A stretch of DNA of 64,000 nt from positions 173,423 to 237,422 of the forward strand of contig NZ_QRBE01000007.1 of the NCBI RefSeq assembly GCF_003363155.1, in the 5' to 3' direction. Each line of letters starts with the position of its first letter. The first letter of the stretch is position 1. The DNA comes from Dyella monticola. Its GTDB lineage: Bacteria; Pseudomonadota; Gammaproteobacteria; Xanthomonadales; Rhodanobacteraceae. This document shows positions 25,347 through 34,126 of this stretch, one piece after another. The position numbers and the translations under genes are program-made. A model generated the notes under the pieces. The model was not told the origin of the DNA. It ran no database searches and saw only the letters and a list, made by a program, of their open reading frames with translations.

Positions 25347-26564
25347 CTAGCCAGCTTTCTTTTTGTGGATCGCCACGACATTGCCGCCGACTTTGAGCGT
25401 CTCTAAGTAGTCTGCCCACACCAGCATCATCTTCCTGCGTTCGGCCAGGTATTGGGCTCGGTTGTAGGCGGCGCGGACCTTGTTTCGTTCGGCATGCGCC
25501 AGTTGGCGCTCGATCACGTCTGGTGACCAGCCCATTTCATTGAGTTGGGTCGATGCCATGGCGCGGAACCCGTGGCCGGTCATCGTGTCCTTGTCGAAAC
25601 CCATGCGTCGTAGGGCGGCATTTACGGCGGCGTCTGACATCGGGCGCTGGCGGCTCCGCTCGCCCGGGAAGACAAATTGACCTCGACCGGTGAGCGGATG
25701 CAGTTCGTGCAGGATTGCTACTGCCTGATCGGGGAGGGGCACAATATGCAGCTCCCGCATCTTCATCTTGCGTGCAGGAATACGCCATTCGGCTGCGTCC
25801 AGATCGAACTCCGTCCACTCCGCTTGCCTTAGCTCGCCAGGGCGCACGAACAGCAAAGGCGCCAGCTTGAGGGCGGAACGCACCACGAAACTGCCGGTAT
25901 AGCCGTCGATCGCACGGAGTAGCTCGCCAACCTTGCTTGGATCAGTGATTGCCGCGCGATGCTTGACCTTTGCAGGTGTTAGAGCACCCCTCAGGTCGGC
26001 GGTGGGGTCGTGTCTGGCGCGCCCAGTTGCGATGGCATATCGGAATATCTGGCCGCAACGTTGCTTAGTACGATGGGCTGTCTCATGAGCGCCGCGCTCT
26101 TCGATCCGCCGCAACAGCTTAAGCATCTCCGGAGCGTCAATTTCGGAAATCGGGCGGTTGCCGATCCAGGGATTAACCAAGCTATCCAAAGTCCAGCGAG
26201 CCTTTTCTAGGGTCGCAGGAGACATATTCTGTTGCTTCGCGAGCCATTCCTCTGCGATCACCGAGAAGCTGTTGGTAGCGCGTTCCTCGCCGGCAGCTTT
26301 TGTGGCCTTGCGATGCGTGCCGGGATCGATACCCGACTGCAGTTGCCCACGGGCCAAGTCGCGCTTCTCACGTGCGCTGGCTAGGCCGGTCTCGGGGTAG
26401 GTGCCCATGCTGAGCGTCTTGCGCTTGCTGTCGAATCGATAGTCGAAGCGCCACCACCGCGAACCGTTCGGGTTCAGTAGTAGGTACAGGCCGAGGCCAT
26501 CGGAGAGCTTTTGCGGCTTATCAGTGGGCTTGGCTTTGCGGATGGCTGTGTCGGTAAGGGCCAT
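25347..26564 (-). CDS. P4-type site-specific tyrosine recombinase (integrase)
   Basis: A 405-residue protein from the ATG at 26564, the normal family start (MALTDTAIRKAKPTDKPQKL); 13 further codons upstream are unlikely to be used. The N-terminal DUF4102-type arm-binding domain (residues ~1-85) includes GLYLLLNPNGSRWWRFDYRF. A SAM-like core-binding domain (~100-190) follows, then the catalytic domain with Arg in PGELRQAEW, the HGFRAM box (His and Arg) and a terminal Tyr in RAAYNRAQYLAERR. P4-type integrases recombine at tRNA 3' ends. It lies between tRNA-Thr and a tRNA-Ala relic, reading away from the intact tRNA-Thr. It appears intact. Confidence 0.92.
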   Translation of the reverse strand: MALTDTAIRKAKPTDKPQKLSDGLGLYLLLNPNGSRWWRFDYRFDSKRKTLSMGTYPETGLASAREKRDLARGQLQSGIDPGTHRKATKAAGEERATNSFSVIAEEWLAKQQNMSPATLEKARWTLDSLVNPWIGNRPISEIDAPEMLKLLRRIEERGAHETAHRTKQRCGQIFRYAIATGRARHDPTADLRGALTPAKVKHRAAITDPSKVGELLRAIDGYTGSFVVRSALKLAPLLFVRPGELRQAEWTEFDLDAAEWRIPARKMKMRELHIVPLPDQAVAILHELHPLTGRGQFVFPGERSRQRPMSDAAVNAALRRMGFDKDTMTGHGFRAMASTQLNEMGWSPDVIERQLAHAERNKVRAAYNRAQYLAERRKMMLVWADYLETLKVGGNVVAIHKKKAG

Positions 26565-26660
26565 GACGGTAACTGTGGCTGACAGTAGCTGGGTTACCGT
26601 CAAAGTTACCGTCTCTAGCCGGTAGATTTCAATGGATGGGACTGGATGATACTGGACAAC

Positions 26661-26701
26661 AAAAAAGGCCAGAACCTTATTTTTGTGAGGTTTCTGGCCT
26701 T
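26661..26701 (-). terminator. Rho-independent terminator of tRNA-Thr
   Basis: On the minus strand, AAGGCCAGAAACCT pairs with AGGTTCTGGCCTT (one bulged base) around a loop of about 10 nt and is followed directly by TTTTTT (positions 26666-26661). It lies 25 bp beyond the tRNA-Thr 3' end, as expected of the tRNA's own terminator. Its position between tRNA and integrase means the element, if inserted here, joined downstream of or brought along this terminator. Confidence 0.8.
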
Positions 26702-26726
26702 AATTGGACTTGCTTGGACCACGATC

Positions 26727-26802
26727 TGGTGCCGGAAATAGGAATCGAACCTACGACCTACGCATTACGAATGCGCCGCTCTACCAACTGAGCTATTCCG
26801 GC
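26727..26802 (-). tRNA. tRNA-Thr(CGT)
   Basis: A 76-nt cloverleaf with encoded CCA. The acceptor GCCGGAA pairs with TTCCGGC, discriminator A, D-arm GCTC-AGTTGGTA-GAGC. The anticodon stem-loop GCGCA-TTCGTAA-TGCGT gives anticodon CGT (reads ACG), and the T-arm contains GTTCGATTC. It reads away from the pil operon and toward the integrase, a normal arrangement for an integration target. Confidence 0.97.
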
Positions 26803-26947
26803 GGAGCCGCTTAGTTTAAGGGGCGCGTTCGCGGCCTGCAAGCTTTGGAGGCTGGGCAGAATTCGGACTGCACGACGGGGCGGTGGCCGACTGGCGCGTG
26901 GGAGGCTGTGCACTCAAAGTGCGGTGGGTTCAACAGGGATCGTTGCG

Positions 26948-27460
26948 ATGGCGTTTGCGGGATATCAGCGGGGCGTCACGCTGATCGAAATCCTCGTTGC
27001 AGTGCTGGTCTTCAGCATCGGTCTGCTTGGCGCGGCCGGCTTGATGGCGATGGCCGCGCGCTCGGACCAGTCGGCGTATCTGCGTACGCAGGTTACGTTC
27101 ATCGCGCAGAATATGGTCGAGCGGATGCAGGCCAATCTGCCTGGCGTATGGAACGGTGATTACAACGGAACGTTTCCGGACGCGAGCGCGCAGGATTGCT
27201 CAGGCGGCTGCGCGCCCCGCCAACTTGCGCTGCATGATCGTCAGCAATGGAGCAGTCAGCTAAAAACGTTTCTGCCGCCGCGTGCAACGGCACGCATCGA
27301 ATGCACGGCCGCCGGCTTGTCGCACGTGCCCACTCGCGAGCAGATTCTGTTGCGACCGCCCTATGGCGGCAATTGCACGATGACAATTACCTGGATTGAG
27401 CGACAGGTGGTCGACGCCAAGCCATTGCCACAGACGTTCGCATGGGAATTTCAGCCATGA
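26948..27460 (+). CDS. pilV: Type IV pilus modification protein PilV
   Basis: A 170-residue protein from the ATG at 26948; earlier codons in the frame run back into the tRNA-proximal region. The type III prepilin signal is QRG/VTLIEILVAVLVFSIG, with Glu at +5 of the mature protein. The PilV-typical continuation GLLGAAGLMAMAARSDQSAYLRTQVTFIAQNMVERMQAN follows. PilV is a minor pilin that primes type IV pilus assembly together with PilW, PilX, PilE and PilY1. It starts about 145 bp after tRNA-Thr and overlaps pilW by 4 bp (ATGA). No fimT/pilT-like gene precedes it, although such clusters often start with FimU/FimT. Confidence 0.9.
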   Translation: MAFAGYQRGVTLIEILVAVLVFSIGLLGAAGLMAMAARSDQSAYLRTQVTFIAQNMVERMQANLPGVWNGDYNGTFPDASAQDCSGGCAPRQLALHDRQQWSSQLKTFLPPRATARIECTAAGLSHVPTREQILLRPPYGGNCTMTITWIERQVVDAKPLPQTFAWEFQP

Positions 27461-28815
27461 GGCGGCGGTGTCGAGGGTTGTCGCTGGTGGAGCTGATGAT
27501 TGCGATGGCGCTGGGCGTGTTGGTGAGCGCAGGCATCATGGCGGTGTTTAGATCCACCGCCGACAGTCGCCAGGCGCAAGAACAGTTGGCCCGGCTGCAG
27601 GAAGAAGGGCGTTTCGCGATCACGCAGATCAAGAACGATCTCGCCATGGCCGGCGCCCAGTACTGCATGAATACGGGCGGCCATGCGCATGCCGGTGCCG
27701 CAGGTCCCTATCTGGATGAGTGGCGGGCACCTACTGTTTACGCCAGTGACCCGGCTGTGTTGTTGCATGCCTTGAGCGATGTGACGACGCCATGGGGCGG
27801 GGCGTATCCGCAGGCGCCGGGTGAACCGTATTCGCTGCCATCGTTTCTCGCGATGCGCGGTTACGATTGCATGCCCGATAGTTGCGCCCCGATCGACCCC
27901 AGTGACAAACGCAGCGCTGAGGGTTTCAGCATCCCGGCCATGGGCAAGGCTGTCGATAGCCGCGTGATCGGTGCCTCGGTGATCACCGTGCGTTATCTCA
28001 ATCCCGCAGGCGGCTGGCGCATCGCGGCAGATGGCGGCGGTGGAAGCACCCTGACACAACATGCGGATGGTTCGATCAGCATCGCGTTGAGCCCTTCTGG
28101 AAACGAGGTGACCCTGAAGACCCTCGAAAAGGGCAACGATCCATTGGCGATGCTGGCAGATTGCAGCAGCGCACAGATCTTCACCGTATCGGGCCTGAAT
28201 AACGGTCAAGCCACGTCCACCGGCAGCAACTTCGCACAGCCTCGGGTTTTTCAGAACATGGTTGCACCGCGAGTGTTCAGTGTGAGCCGAGACCTTCGAA
28301 CGGTCACCTACTTCCTGAGAGTAGTGAACAACGGCGATGGCCAAGGGCACACCACCGGCGCATTAGTACGCAGGATCAATGGCGGCCAAGGCATGGCATC
28401 GGCGCAGGATGGTCGCACTGACGAACTCGTGCGCGGCGTAGAGCGCCTGGATTTCAAATACGGCGTGCAATGGCCCGATGGCACCGTGCGCTACTACACG
28501 GCCGCGCAGGTGGACAACAGCTCACGCGCGGATTGCCCGGCAGTACCCTTGCCGATCCGTGGCAGCAATGATCATGGCTGCTTATGGCGTTCGGTCAGCT
28601 TGATCGAGATTGATTTGCTCATGGATGGACAGCAGCCACTCAACGCCCTCAAGTCAGGTGAGCTGGTGTACAGCTATGCGGCCGATGGCATCTTCACGCC
28701 TGAATCTCCTACGGCGACCGGCCGAAAAGTGACACCTTTGCAGCAAGGGTTTCCACCCTCCATGTTGCGGCGTGAGTTCACGGCAGTGGTGGCTGTGCGC
28801 AATACCAACCCCTAG
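27457..28815 (+). CDS. pilW: Type IV pilus minor pilin PilW
   Basis: A 452-residue protein from the ATG at 27457 inside the pilV stop. The prepilin motif RG/LSLVELMIAMALGVLVSAG is followed by the PilW pattern IMAVFRSTADSRQAQEQLARLQEEGRFAITQIKNDLAMAG. It is somewhat long for the family (often 250-400), with a large middle part. PilW is a minor pilin at the pilus tip that works with PilX and PilY1. The downstream pilX start lies 26 bp after the stop. Confidence 0.9.
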   Translation: MRRRCRGLSLVELMIAMALGVLVSAGIMAVFRSTADSRQAQEQLARLQEEGRFAITQIKNDLAMAGAQYCMNTGGHAHAGAAGPYLDEWRAPTVYASDPAVLLHALSDVTTPWGGAYPQAPGEPYSLPSFLAMRGYDCMPDSCAPIDPSDKRSAEGFSIPAMGKAVDSRVIGASVITVRYLNPAGGWRIAADGGGGSTLTQHADGSISIALSPSGNEVTLKTLEKGNDPLAMLADCSSAQIFTVSGLNNGQATSTGSNFAQPRVFQNMVAPRVFSVSRDLRTVTYFLRVVNNGDGQGHTTGALVRRINGGQGMASAQDGRTDELVRGVERLDFKYGVQWPDGTVRYYTAAQVDNSSRADCPAVPLPIRGSNDHGCLWRSVSLIEIDLLMDGQQPLNALKSGELVYSYAADGIFTPESPTATGRKVTPLQQGFPPSMLRREFTAVVAVRNTNP

Positions 28816-28841
28816 TACGACACGATGGCAAGGATGCGAGT

Positions 28842-29483
28842 ATGCATGTGTACCGTTACGCGCGTTGTCGCAAGCATCATCAACGAGGCTTTGTCTTGCT
28901 GGTGGCACTGGTGTTTCTAGTGTTAATGAGCATGCTTGCCGTCGTTGCCTCTCAGCACGCGAGGCTGCAGGAGCGCATCGCCGGCAGCCTGCGCAACGCG
29001 CAGCAGGCGCGGCTGAGTGCGGAAACCGCTTTGCGCGGTGCCGAGTATCGCTTGTGGTCGATAGCGGCCCAGCCTGATGCGCGCCTTCATTGTTCGGAGG
29101 AGGTCATCTCCAATGATGGCTGCGTTGTCTACCGCGCGTACAGTGGGCTGTACGCATCCAACGGTGCCGTCAACCGATTTCGAGCCGCCTCGGGCTGGAT
29201 TACGGGCATCGGTGTGACCTACCAAGGTCCCGCGCGACGCGGCTACACGGGCAATGCGAACCCAACGGCAGCGCTTGCGAAAGACCCCGTGTACATCATC
29301 GAGGACTTGGGCAGCGAGCGCCCGCCGGGTGTGGGTGGCCTGCATGAATCGGGCAATACCGGTCCGGATAGCGGCAATCAAATCGACATGCATATCTACC
29401 GCGTTACCGCACGCGCAACCGGTGGCCGAGGTGACGTAGTGACAGTGATGCAGAGTACTTTCGATGCGCCCGGCAATCTTTGA
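28842..29483 (+). CDS. pilX: Type IV pilus assembly protein PilX
   Basis: A 213-residue protein with SD AAGGA before the ATG. A basic start (RYARCRKHHQRG) is followed by the PilX_N hydrophobic segment GFVLLVALVFLVLMSMLAVVAS and then QHARLQERIAGSLRNAQQARLSAETALRGAE, the conserved PilX helix. The rest is a variable globular part. PilX lacks the Glu at +5 of most pilins, as is usual. It overlaps pilY1 by 20 bp, indicating coupling. Confidence 0.85.
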   Translation: MHVYRYARCRKHHQRGFVLLVALVFLVLMSMLAVVASQHARLQERIAGSLRNAQQARLSAETALRGAEYRLWSIAAQPDARLHCSEEVISNDGCVVYRAYSGLYASNGAVNRFRAASGWITGIGVTYQGPARRGYTGNANPTAALAKDPVYIIEDLGSERPPGVGGLHESGNTGPDSGNQIDMHIYRVTARATGGRGDVVTVMQSTFDAPGNL

Positions 29484-31689
29484 ATTACGACGCTTTGCCG
29501 CATGGGTGTTCGGTGTCCTGATAGTCATTGCGACGCCGGCATGCGCTTTAGCAGCGACGTTGCCAGGCCTCGTGGAGTTGAGCCCTCTGCCGCTCGATCG
29601 CTCACAAGCGGTGCCGTCTTTAGCTGTGTTGGGGGTGAATGGCGGCATGTTGACCAACGGCTCGCTTGCATTCGAGGGTGGCTACGATCCGGCCGATTGG
29701 TCCGGCGCGTTGAAAGCCTTCGCATTGCGCGCAGACGGCAGCACCGCGGGTATCGTGTGGGACGCTGGCGCGTTGCTGACCGATTCGGTTATCACGCCGC
29801 CTGCAGGTCGAACGATTCTCACCGCACACCGCGATGCTACGGGTGCGGTGTCAGGCATCGCTTTTGAACCTAGGGCGGATTTCGATAGCAGCGAAATGTG
29901 TGGCTTGCGCTGGCCGACCTCGGAAAACAATGCAGATTTAGTTTCGGCACGCGTGGATTACCTCCGCGGCGTGCGCAGTCACGAGCTTGATGGTTCCATG
30001 CATGCTCGCGGCAGTCTTCTGGGTGCCATCGTGCACGCGCAGGCCGTTTACGTGGGTGCGCCCACGGCGCATTACAGTAATGTCTGGCCGAGCCATGGCA
30101 ATGCCGTGACCGCACCGGAGATGGCCGTTGACGCTCAGCGTTACTCGCAATTCGCGCAAGCTCAAGTCAGCCGCTCGCCGATGGTTTATATGGCCGCCAA
30201 CGACGGCATGTTGCACGCCTTGCGCGCACCCGTTCCAATCTGCACGGCGCAAGATCCGAACGGGCAGTGCACCGCGTATGACGGTGGCGTCGCTGCGGGT
30301 AAGGAGGGGTGGGCCTTTGTACCGCGTGCCGTATATGGCTATCTCGGTGCGCTCACGCGCGCGCATGATTTTCTGTTTCAACCAACCGTCGATAGCACGC
30401 CGGTCACGCGCGATGTTTTCTTTGGCGAACGGGGGTGGCATGAGTGGCATACCCTGCTGGTGGGTGGCCTCGGGCTGGGTGGGCGTGGCGTGTACGCACT
30501 CGACATCACGCACCCCGATGAAGCGAGCGAGGCATTTCCAGAGCGTACGGTGCTTTGGGAATTGGATGCTGACGCACCGGTTGGCATCTCGCAGGCAGGT
30601 ACTGCTTACAATCCGGCGGATATCGGCTACACCTTTGGGCAGTCGGCGATCGCCCGCTTGGCGAATGGCCGGTGGGCCGTACTGATGCCAAGCGGCTACT
30701 TCGCCGATTGCAGCAAGCCGGATAAGCCGCTGCATTGCAAACAGATAGGTGGCACATCGCCGGACGGCTATAGCGCGCTGTTCGTGCTCGACGCCCAAAC
30801 CGGTGCGGTGATCAGCGAGCTCAAGACGCCTACCTCCATCGACGGCGTAACCAGTTACGGACTCTCCACGCCTGTACTCGGTGATTACGACAATGACCAG
30901 ATTGATGACGTGGCGTTCGCCGGGGATCTCGCCGGCAATCTCTGGCGTTTCGATCTGTCCGCGCCTGATCCGGCGCATTGGAACGTCACGCTGATGTACC
31001 GCCCGACTGATCAGGGTACCCAACCCATCACGACCATGCCGCGGCTCTTTCCCGATCCAGCGACGGGCCGGTTCATGGTTGTGTTCGGAACCGGTAGGTA
31101 CCTGGGCGAGGGCGATAAGACGACAACCGTCATGCAATCGATCTACGGCATACGCGACGAGTTCAACAGTGCGGATGGTTCCGCCATCGCCACGCGAGAC
31201 AGCTTGCAACAACAAACACTCAGCGAAGCAACGGTCAGCGATGCATCCGGTGCCGTCACCACGGTCCGTGACGTCAGTGCCCATGACGTACCGGCAACGG
31301 CAGGCGGATGGCGCATTGATCTGGACATCCATGCTGGCGAACGCGTGGTGGTCACTCCCGGTGCGTTGTTCAACACCAATACGGTGCTCGTCACCACCTT
31401 GATTCCCGATGGCGACGAATCAGAGGGTGCATTCATGGCGCTCGATGCAACGACGGGTGGTGCAAAATCTTTACTGACTTTCGGTGGCGCATCACATGCG
31501 GGCGCACGCGTCGAGCATCCACCGCTATCGACCGGCACTTTGCCGATGATGATGCGCGTGGGTGGCGGCAGCGTGATGTTGCCGAGCTTGAGATTGAAAG
31601 GCGGAACGGGTGATTTGCGTATCCCGATCTCCCTCGATGGCTCGCTGTGGCGTCGCCGTTCCTGGTCGCTGCTGACGGATGGAACATAA
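29464..31689 (+). CDS. pilY1: PilY1/PilC-type pilus tip protein, short form
   Basis: A 741-residue protein with a signal peptide (hydrophobic ~12-30, cut near ALAA). It corresponds to the C-terminal beta-propeller half of PilY1/PilC: PMVYMAANDGMLHALRA, GRGVYALDITHP, GYTFGQSAIARL. The calcium-binding loop DYDNDQIDDVAFAGDLAGNLWRFDL (Asp residues of DxDNDxxxD) is followed by FGTGRYLGEGD. It lacks the N-terminal von Willebrand A domain that brings typical PilY1 to 1000-1200 residues. PilY1 caps the type IV pilus and affects adhesion and retraction. A short form probably keeps pilus-biogenesis function but may lose mechanosensing or surface-sensing attributed to the vWA part. Confidence 0.88.
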   Translation: MRPAIFELRRFAAWVFGVLIVIATPACALAATLPGLVELSPLPLDRSQAVPSLAVLGVNGGMLTNGSLAFEGGYDPADWSGALKAFALRADGSTAGIVWDAGALLTDSVITPPAGRTILTAHRDATGAVSGIAFEPRADFDSSEMCGLRWPTSENNADLVSARVDYLRGVRSHELDGSMHARGSLLGAIVHAQAVYVGAPTAHYSNVWPSHGNAVTAPEMAVDAQRYSQFAQAQVSRSPMVYMAANDGMLHALRAPVPICTAQDPNGQCTAYDGGVAAGKEGWAFVPRAVYGYLGALTRAHDFLFQPTVDSTPVTRDVFFGERGWHEWHTLLVGGLGLGGRGVYALDITHPDEASEAFPERTVLWELDADAPVGISQAGTAYNPADIGYTFGQSAIARLANGRWAVLMPSGYFADCSKPDKPLHCKQIGGTSPDGYSALFVLDAQTGAVISELKTPTSIDGVTSYGLSTPVLGDYDNDQIDDVAFAGDLAGNLWRFDLSAPDPAHWNVTLMYRPTDQGTQPITTMPRLFPDPATGRFMVVFGTGRYLGEGDKTTTVMQSIYGIRDEFNSADGSAIATRDSLQQQTLSEATVSDASGAVTTVRDVSAHDVPATAGGWRIDLDIHAGERVVVTPGALFNTNTVLVTTLIPDGDESEGAFMALDATTGGAKSLLTFGGASHAGARVEHPPLSTGTLPMMMRVGGGSVMLPSLRLKGGTGDLRIPISLDGSLWRRRSWSLLTDGT

Positions 31690-31702
31690 AAAGGAAGGCA
31701 AC

Positions 31703-32122
31703 ATGGATCGTTCGCATGGATTCACATTGATGGAGGTGATCACTGTCGTGGCGATCGTCGCCATCTTGGCCGCCCTGGCTGCGCAAAGTTATACGCGCTA
31801 CGCGTTTCGTTCCCGTCGCACGGATGCACATCAGGCGTTGGCCGCCATCGCCCAGGCCCAGGAGCGATGGTACGCCGCACACAATCGCTACACGGCCGAC
31901 CTTGCCGACCTCGGTTATGTGAATCCTGCGCTGTCGCCACACGGTTACTATGAAGTGGCGCTCAGCGTTGACGGCGACGACGGTCAAGATTTTGTTGTGA
32001 CAGCCATGCCGATTCATCAGCAGGCCAACGATGCGTGCGGCAATCTTTCCATCGATCATGCCGGCTACACGAGACCCGATAAGGCGGATGTTGCGGCTAA
32101 CGCGAATGGGCGTTGTTGGTAG
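31703..32122 (+). CDS. pilE: Type IV minor pilin PilE
   Basis: A 139-residue protein from the ATG at 31703 (AGGAAGG, 5 nt upstream); an earlier open stretch lies inside pilY1. The prepilin signal MDRSHG/FTLMEVITVVAIVAILAALA carries the Glu at +5, followed by the minor-pilin pattern RSRRTDAHQALAAIAQAQERWYAAHNRYTADLADLGY. Cys in DACGN and near the C-terminus (GRCW) may form the disulfide loop. The product is the last of the tip-complex set pilV-pilW-pilX-pilY1-pilE. Its stop is 9 bp from the convergent recD stop. Confidence 0.9.
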   Translation: MDRSHGFTLMEVITVVAIVAILAALAAQSYTRYAFRSRRTDAHQALAAIAQAQERWYAAHNRYTADLADLGYVNPALSPHGYYEVALSVDGDDGQDFVVTAMPIHQQANDACGNLSIDHAGYTRPDKADVAANANGRCW

Positions 32123-32131
32123 ATCCTGCCT

Positions 32132-34126
32132 TCACTTGCGCGCTTTCTGAAGCGCCGAGGGGGTGAGCGCAAGAAGCCGCGCCGCCAAGCCCGAATAGCG
32201 GCGCGTCTGCTGTGAGAGTGCGTGATCTATCACCGCTCGCGTGCCGATCAGGCTCAGCCAACGCCGGGCGCGAGTGATGCCGGTGTAGAGCAGCTCGCGA
32301 GTAAGGACGGCTGGCGCATCATCGGGCAATACCAGCGCCGTATGCTCGAATTCGGAGCCTTGCGATTTATGCACCGTCATCGCAAAGACCGTTTCCACAT
32401 CATCAAGACGCGAGGGCAGCACGCAACGCACCTGCGCATCCTCATCGAGAGGCGCATTGAAGGATGATCCGCGCGTCATCGGAAATGCCACATACAAGCG
32501 AAGCTCGCCATCGGCACCGCGCATGCGCAAGGTGACACCCACGTCGCCATTCATCAGGCCGAGGCTGTAATCATTGCGGGTCATCATGACCGGTCGACCT
32601 TCGTACCACCCGCGATCGGTATCGATCAGCCCCGCGGCGAGCAAGATGGCGGCGATATCGCGATTCAAGCGCTCCGTGCCAAACGGGCCCCGGCGCACGG
32701 CACACAACACCTGAAAACGATTGAATGCGTCCAGTACCGCATGGGCCCAGAGGCGGTAATGCGCATCGTCCGCACCGCGCGGTGGGCGCTGTTGACGCAG
32801 CAAGGTAAGGTAGGTCCTGAAACCGTGCGGCGTTTCCTCCGGCTGAGTGAAGGCGAACTGCTCGCAATGCCCGTTTACCGCTAGGGATGCGAGCGCGTTG
32901 GCATCGGGAGAGATCCAGGTCATATCGCCGGATGGCACATCCAATAGCGCGTGCACGCTGGCTGTGTTACCGGCGTTTACCGCGCCGGCCAATTGGCCGA
33001 TGCCACTGCTTGCGTCGAATCGATGACTGCTACGCAGCATGGCGATGTGTTGATCGAGCGGTTGTGCATCGTCGTGCACGAACGCCGATACGTCGTCGCC
33101 ACTGGCTGTGTGCAGCCATTGCGAAGTGGCGGCACTGTAATGCGCCTCATCGGCACGGCGACCCAGATCACCCAGAACCGCCCCCGCTTCCACGGAGGAG
33201 AGCTGATCCTTGTCGCCGATCAGAATCAGTCGCGCATGTGGCGGCAACGCATCCAGTACGGCAGCCATCATCTCCAGATCGACCATGGATGCCTCATCAA
33301 TCACCAGCACATCGATGTGCAATGGACGTTGGCGATCATACGCATAGCGCCGACTGTCCGGGCGGGCGCCAAGCAGACGATGAAGCGTCTCGACAGTGGA
33401 AGGAATGGCAGCACGCACCCTTTCTTCGACATCGAGCAGCGCCATTTGCCGTGCAATGGATGCGTTCAATCTCGCCGCGGCCTTGCCTGTGGGTGCCGCC
33501 AGCCGGATGCGCAGTGGCGTGGCGTTTTGGCGAAGCTGCAAGGTTTGCAGCAGGCCAAGCAGGCGTACCACCGTAGTGGTTTTGCCGGTGCCGGGGCCGC
33601 CCGTGATGATGCTGAAAGCACTCCGTGCAGCAAGTGCGCAGGCAATGCGCGGCCAATGCACGTCGTCCGGCGAAGGAGGAAACAGACGCTGCAATTCGTC
33701 GTGCATGGCGGCGGCTGGCAGCATGCTGCCGCTGAGGCGAGCGCTGATGCCTTCAGCGACGCGGCATTCGTACAGCCAGTAGCGACGCAGGTACAGGCGA
33801 TGGCCATCCAGGACTAGCGGAGCCGCGGCGGGCAAGCCATCGGGGCCCGCAACCAACGGGGAATCGGGTACCGATGCGATGGCGAGTGTTTCCAGCCAGG
33901 CCCCCGGCCATACCTGTTCTGTCGCCAAGGTTTCCAATGCATGCAAATCGAGACAGGGATGGCCATCGCCCAATTGCCGACTGACCAGCGCGGCCAGCAA
34001 TAGCAAAGATGGCGTCGCCTGCGGATCGCATTCGGCAAAGAAGCGCGCAAAAGCGAGGTCCAGCGTGCGCAGCACGCGTCGTGCCGCGGCGTCGGCGAGC
34101 ATCGCCAGCATGGCATCACGCGACAT
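32132..34126 (-). CDS. recD: Exodeoxyribonuclease V alpha subunit RecD
   Basis: A 664-residue protein from the ATG at 34126, overlapping the recB stop by 11 bp. It is a SF1B DNA helicase: Walker A GGPGTGKTT at about residues 176-183, motif II VIDEASMVD at about 275-283, then GDKDQLSSVEAG (motif III) and C-terminal MTVHKSQGSEF and YTGITRARR (motifs V-VI). RecD is the 5'-3' motor of RecBCD, which processes double-strand breaks and degrades foreign linear DNA. The start is the only ATG that gives the expected N-terminal RecB-contact domain (RDAMLAMLADAAARRVLRTLDLAFARFF). Confidence 0.95.
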   Translation of the reverse strand: MSRDAMLAMLADAAARRVLRTLDLAFARFFAECDPQATPSLLLLAALVSRQLGDGHPCLDLHALETLATEQVWPGAWLETLAIASVPDSPLVAGPDGLPAAAPLVLDGHRLYLRRYWLYECRVAEGISARLSGSMLPAAAMHDELQRLFPPSPDDVHWPRIACALAARSAFSIITGGPGTGKTTTVVRLLGLLQTLQLRQNATPLRIRLAAPTGKAAARLNASIARQMALLDVEERVRAAIPSTVETLHRLLGARPDSRRYAYDRQRPLHIDVLVIDEASMVDLEMMAAVLDALPPHARLILIGDKDQLSSVEAGAVLGDLGRRADEAHYSAATSQWLHTASGDDVSAFVHDDAQPLDQHIAMLRSSHRFDASSGIGQLAGAVNAGNTASVHALLDVPSGDMTWISPDANALASLAVNGHCEQFAFTQPEETPHGFRTYLTLLRQQRPPRGADDAHYRLWAHAVLDAFNRFQVLCAVRRGPFGTERLNRDIAAILLAAGLIDTDRGWYEGRPVMMTRNDYSLGLMNGDVGVTLRMRGADGELRLYVAFPMTRGSSFNAPLDEDAQVRCVLPSRLDDVETVFAMTVHKSQGSEFEHTALVLPDDAPAVLTRELLYTGITRARRWLSLIGTRAVIDHALSQQTRRYSGLAARLLALTPSALQKARK

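Larger units (their letters stand above)
18700..26564. mobile_element. Putative integrated accessory island with P4-type integrase
   Basis: This region lies between a chromosomal sensor kinase gene and tRNA-Thr(CGT)/pilV. It carries a P4-type integrase directly beside the 3' end of the tRNA, an AlpA-like HTH protein, a tRNA 3'-end relic and six uncharacterised genes of defence-like character. Local composition is visibly more AT-rich than the flanks. No matching left att repeat was found by eye, so the left border is uncertain. It may also be a composite of more than one insertion. Confidence 0.55.

Noticed and set aside
29938..31332. Long minus-strand frame opposite pilY1 (and similar frames at 1589-2458, 4940-5803, 38897-40309)
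   Set aside because: These are shadows of GC-rich genes on the other strand. They have no family pattern, and the real genes opposite them are well supported.
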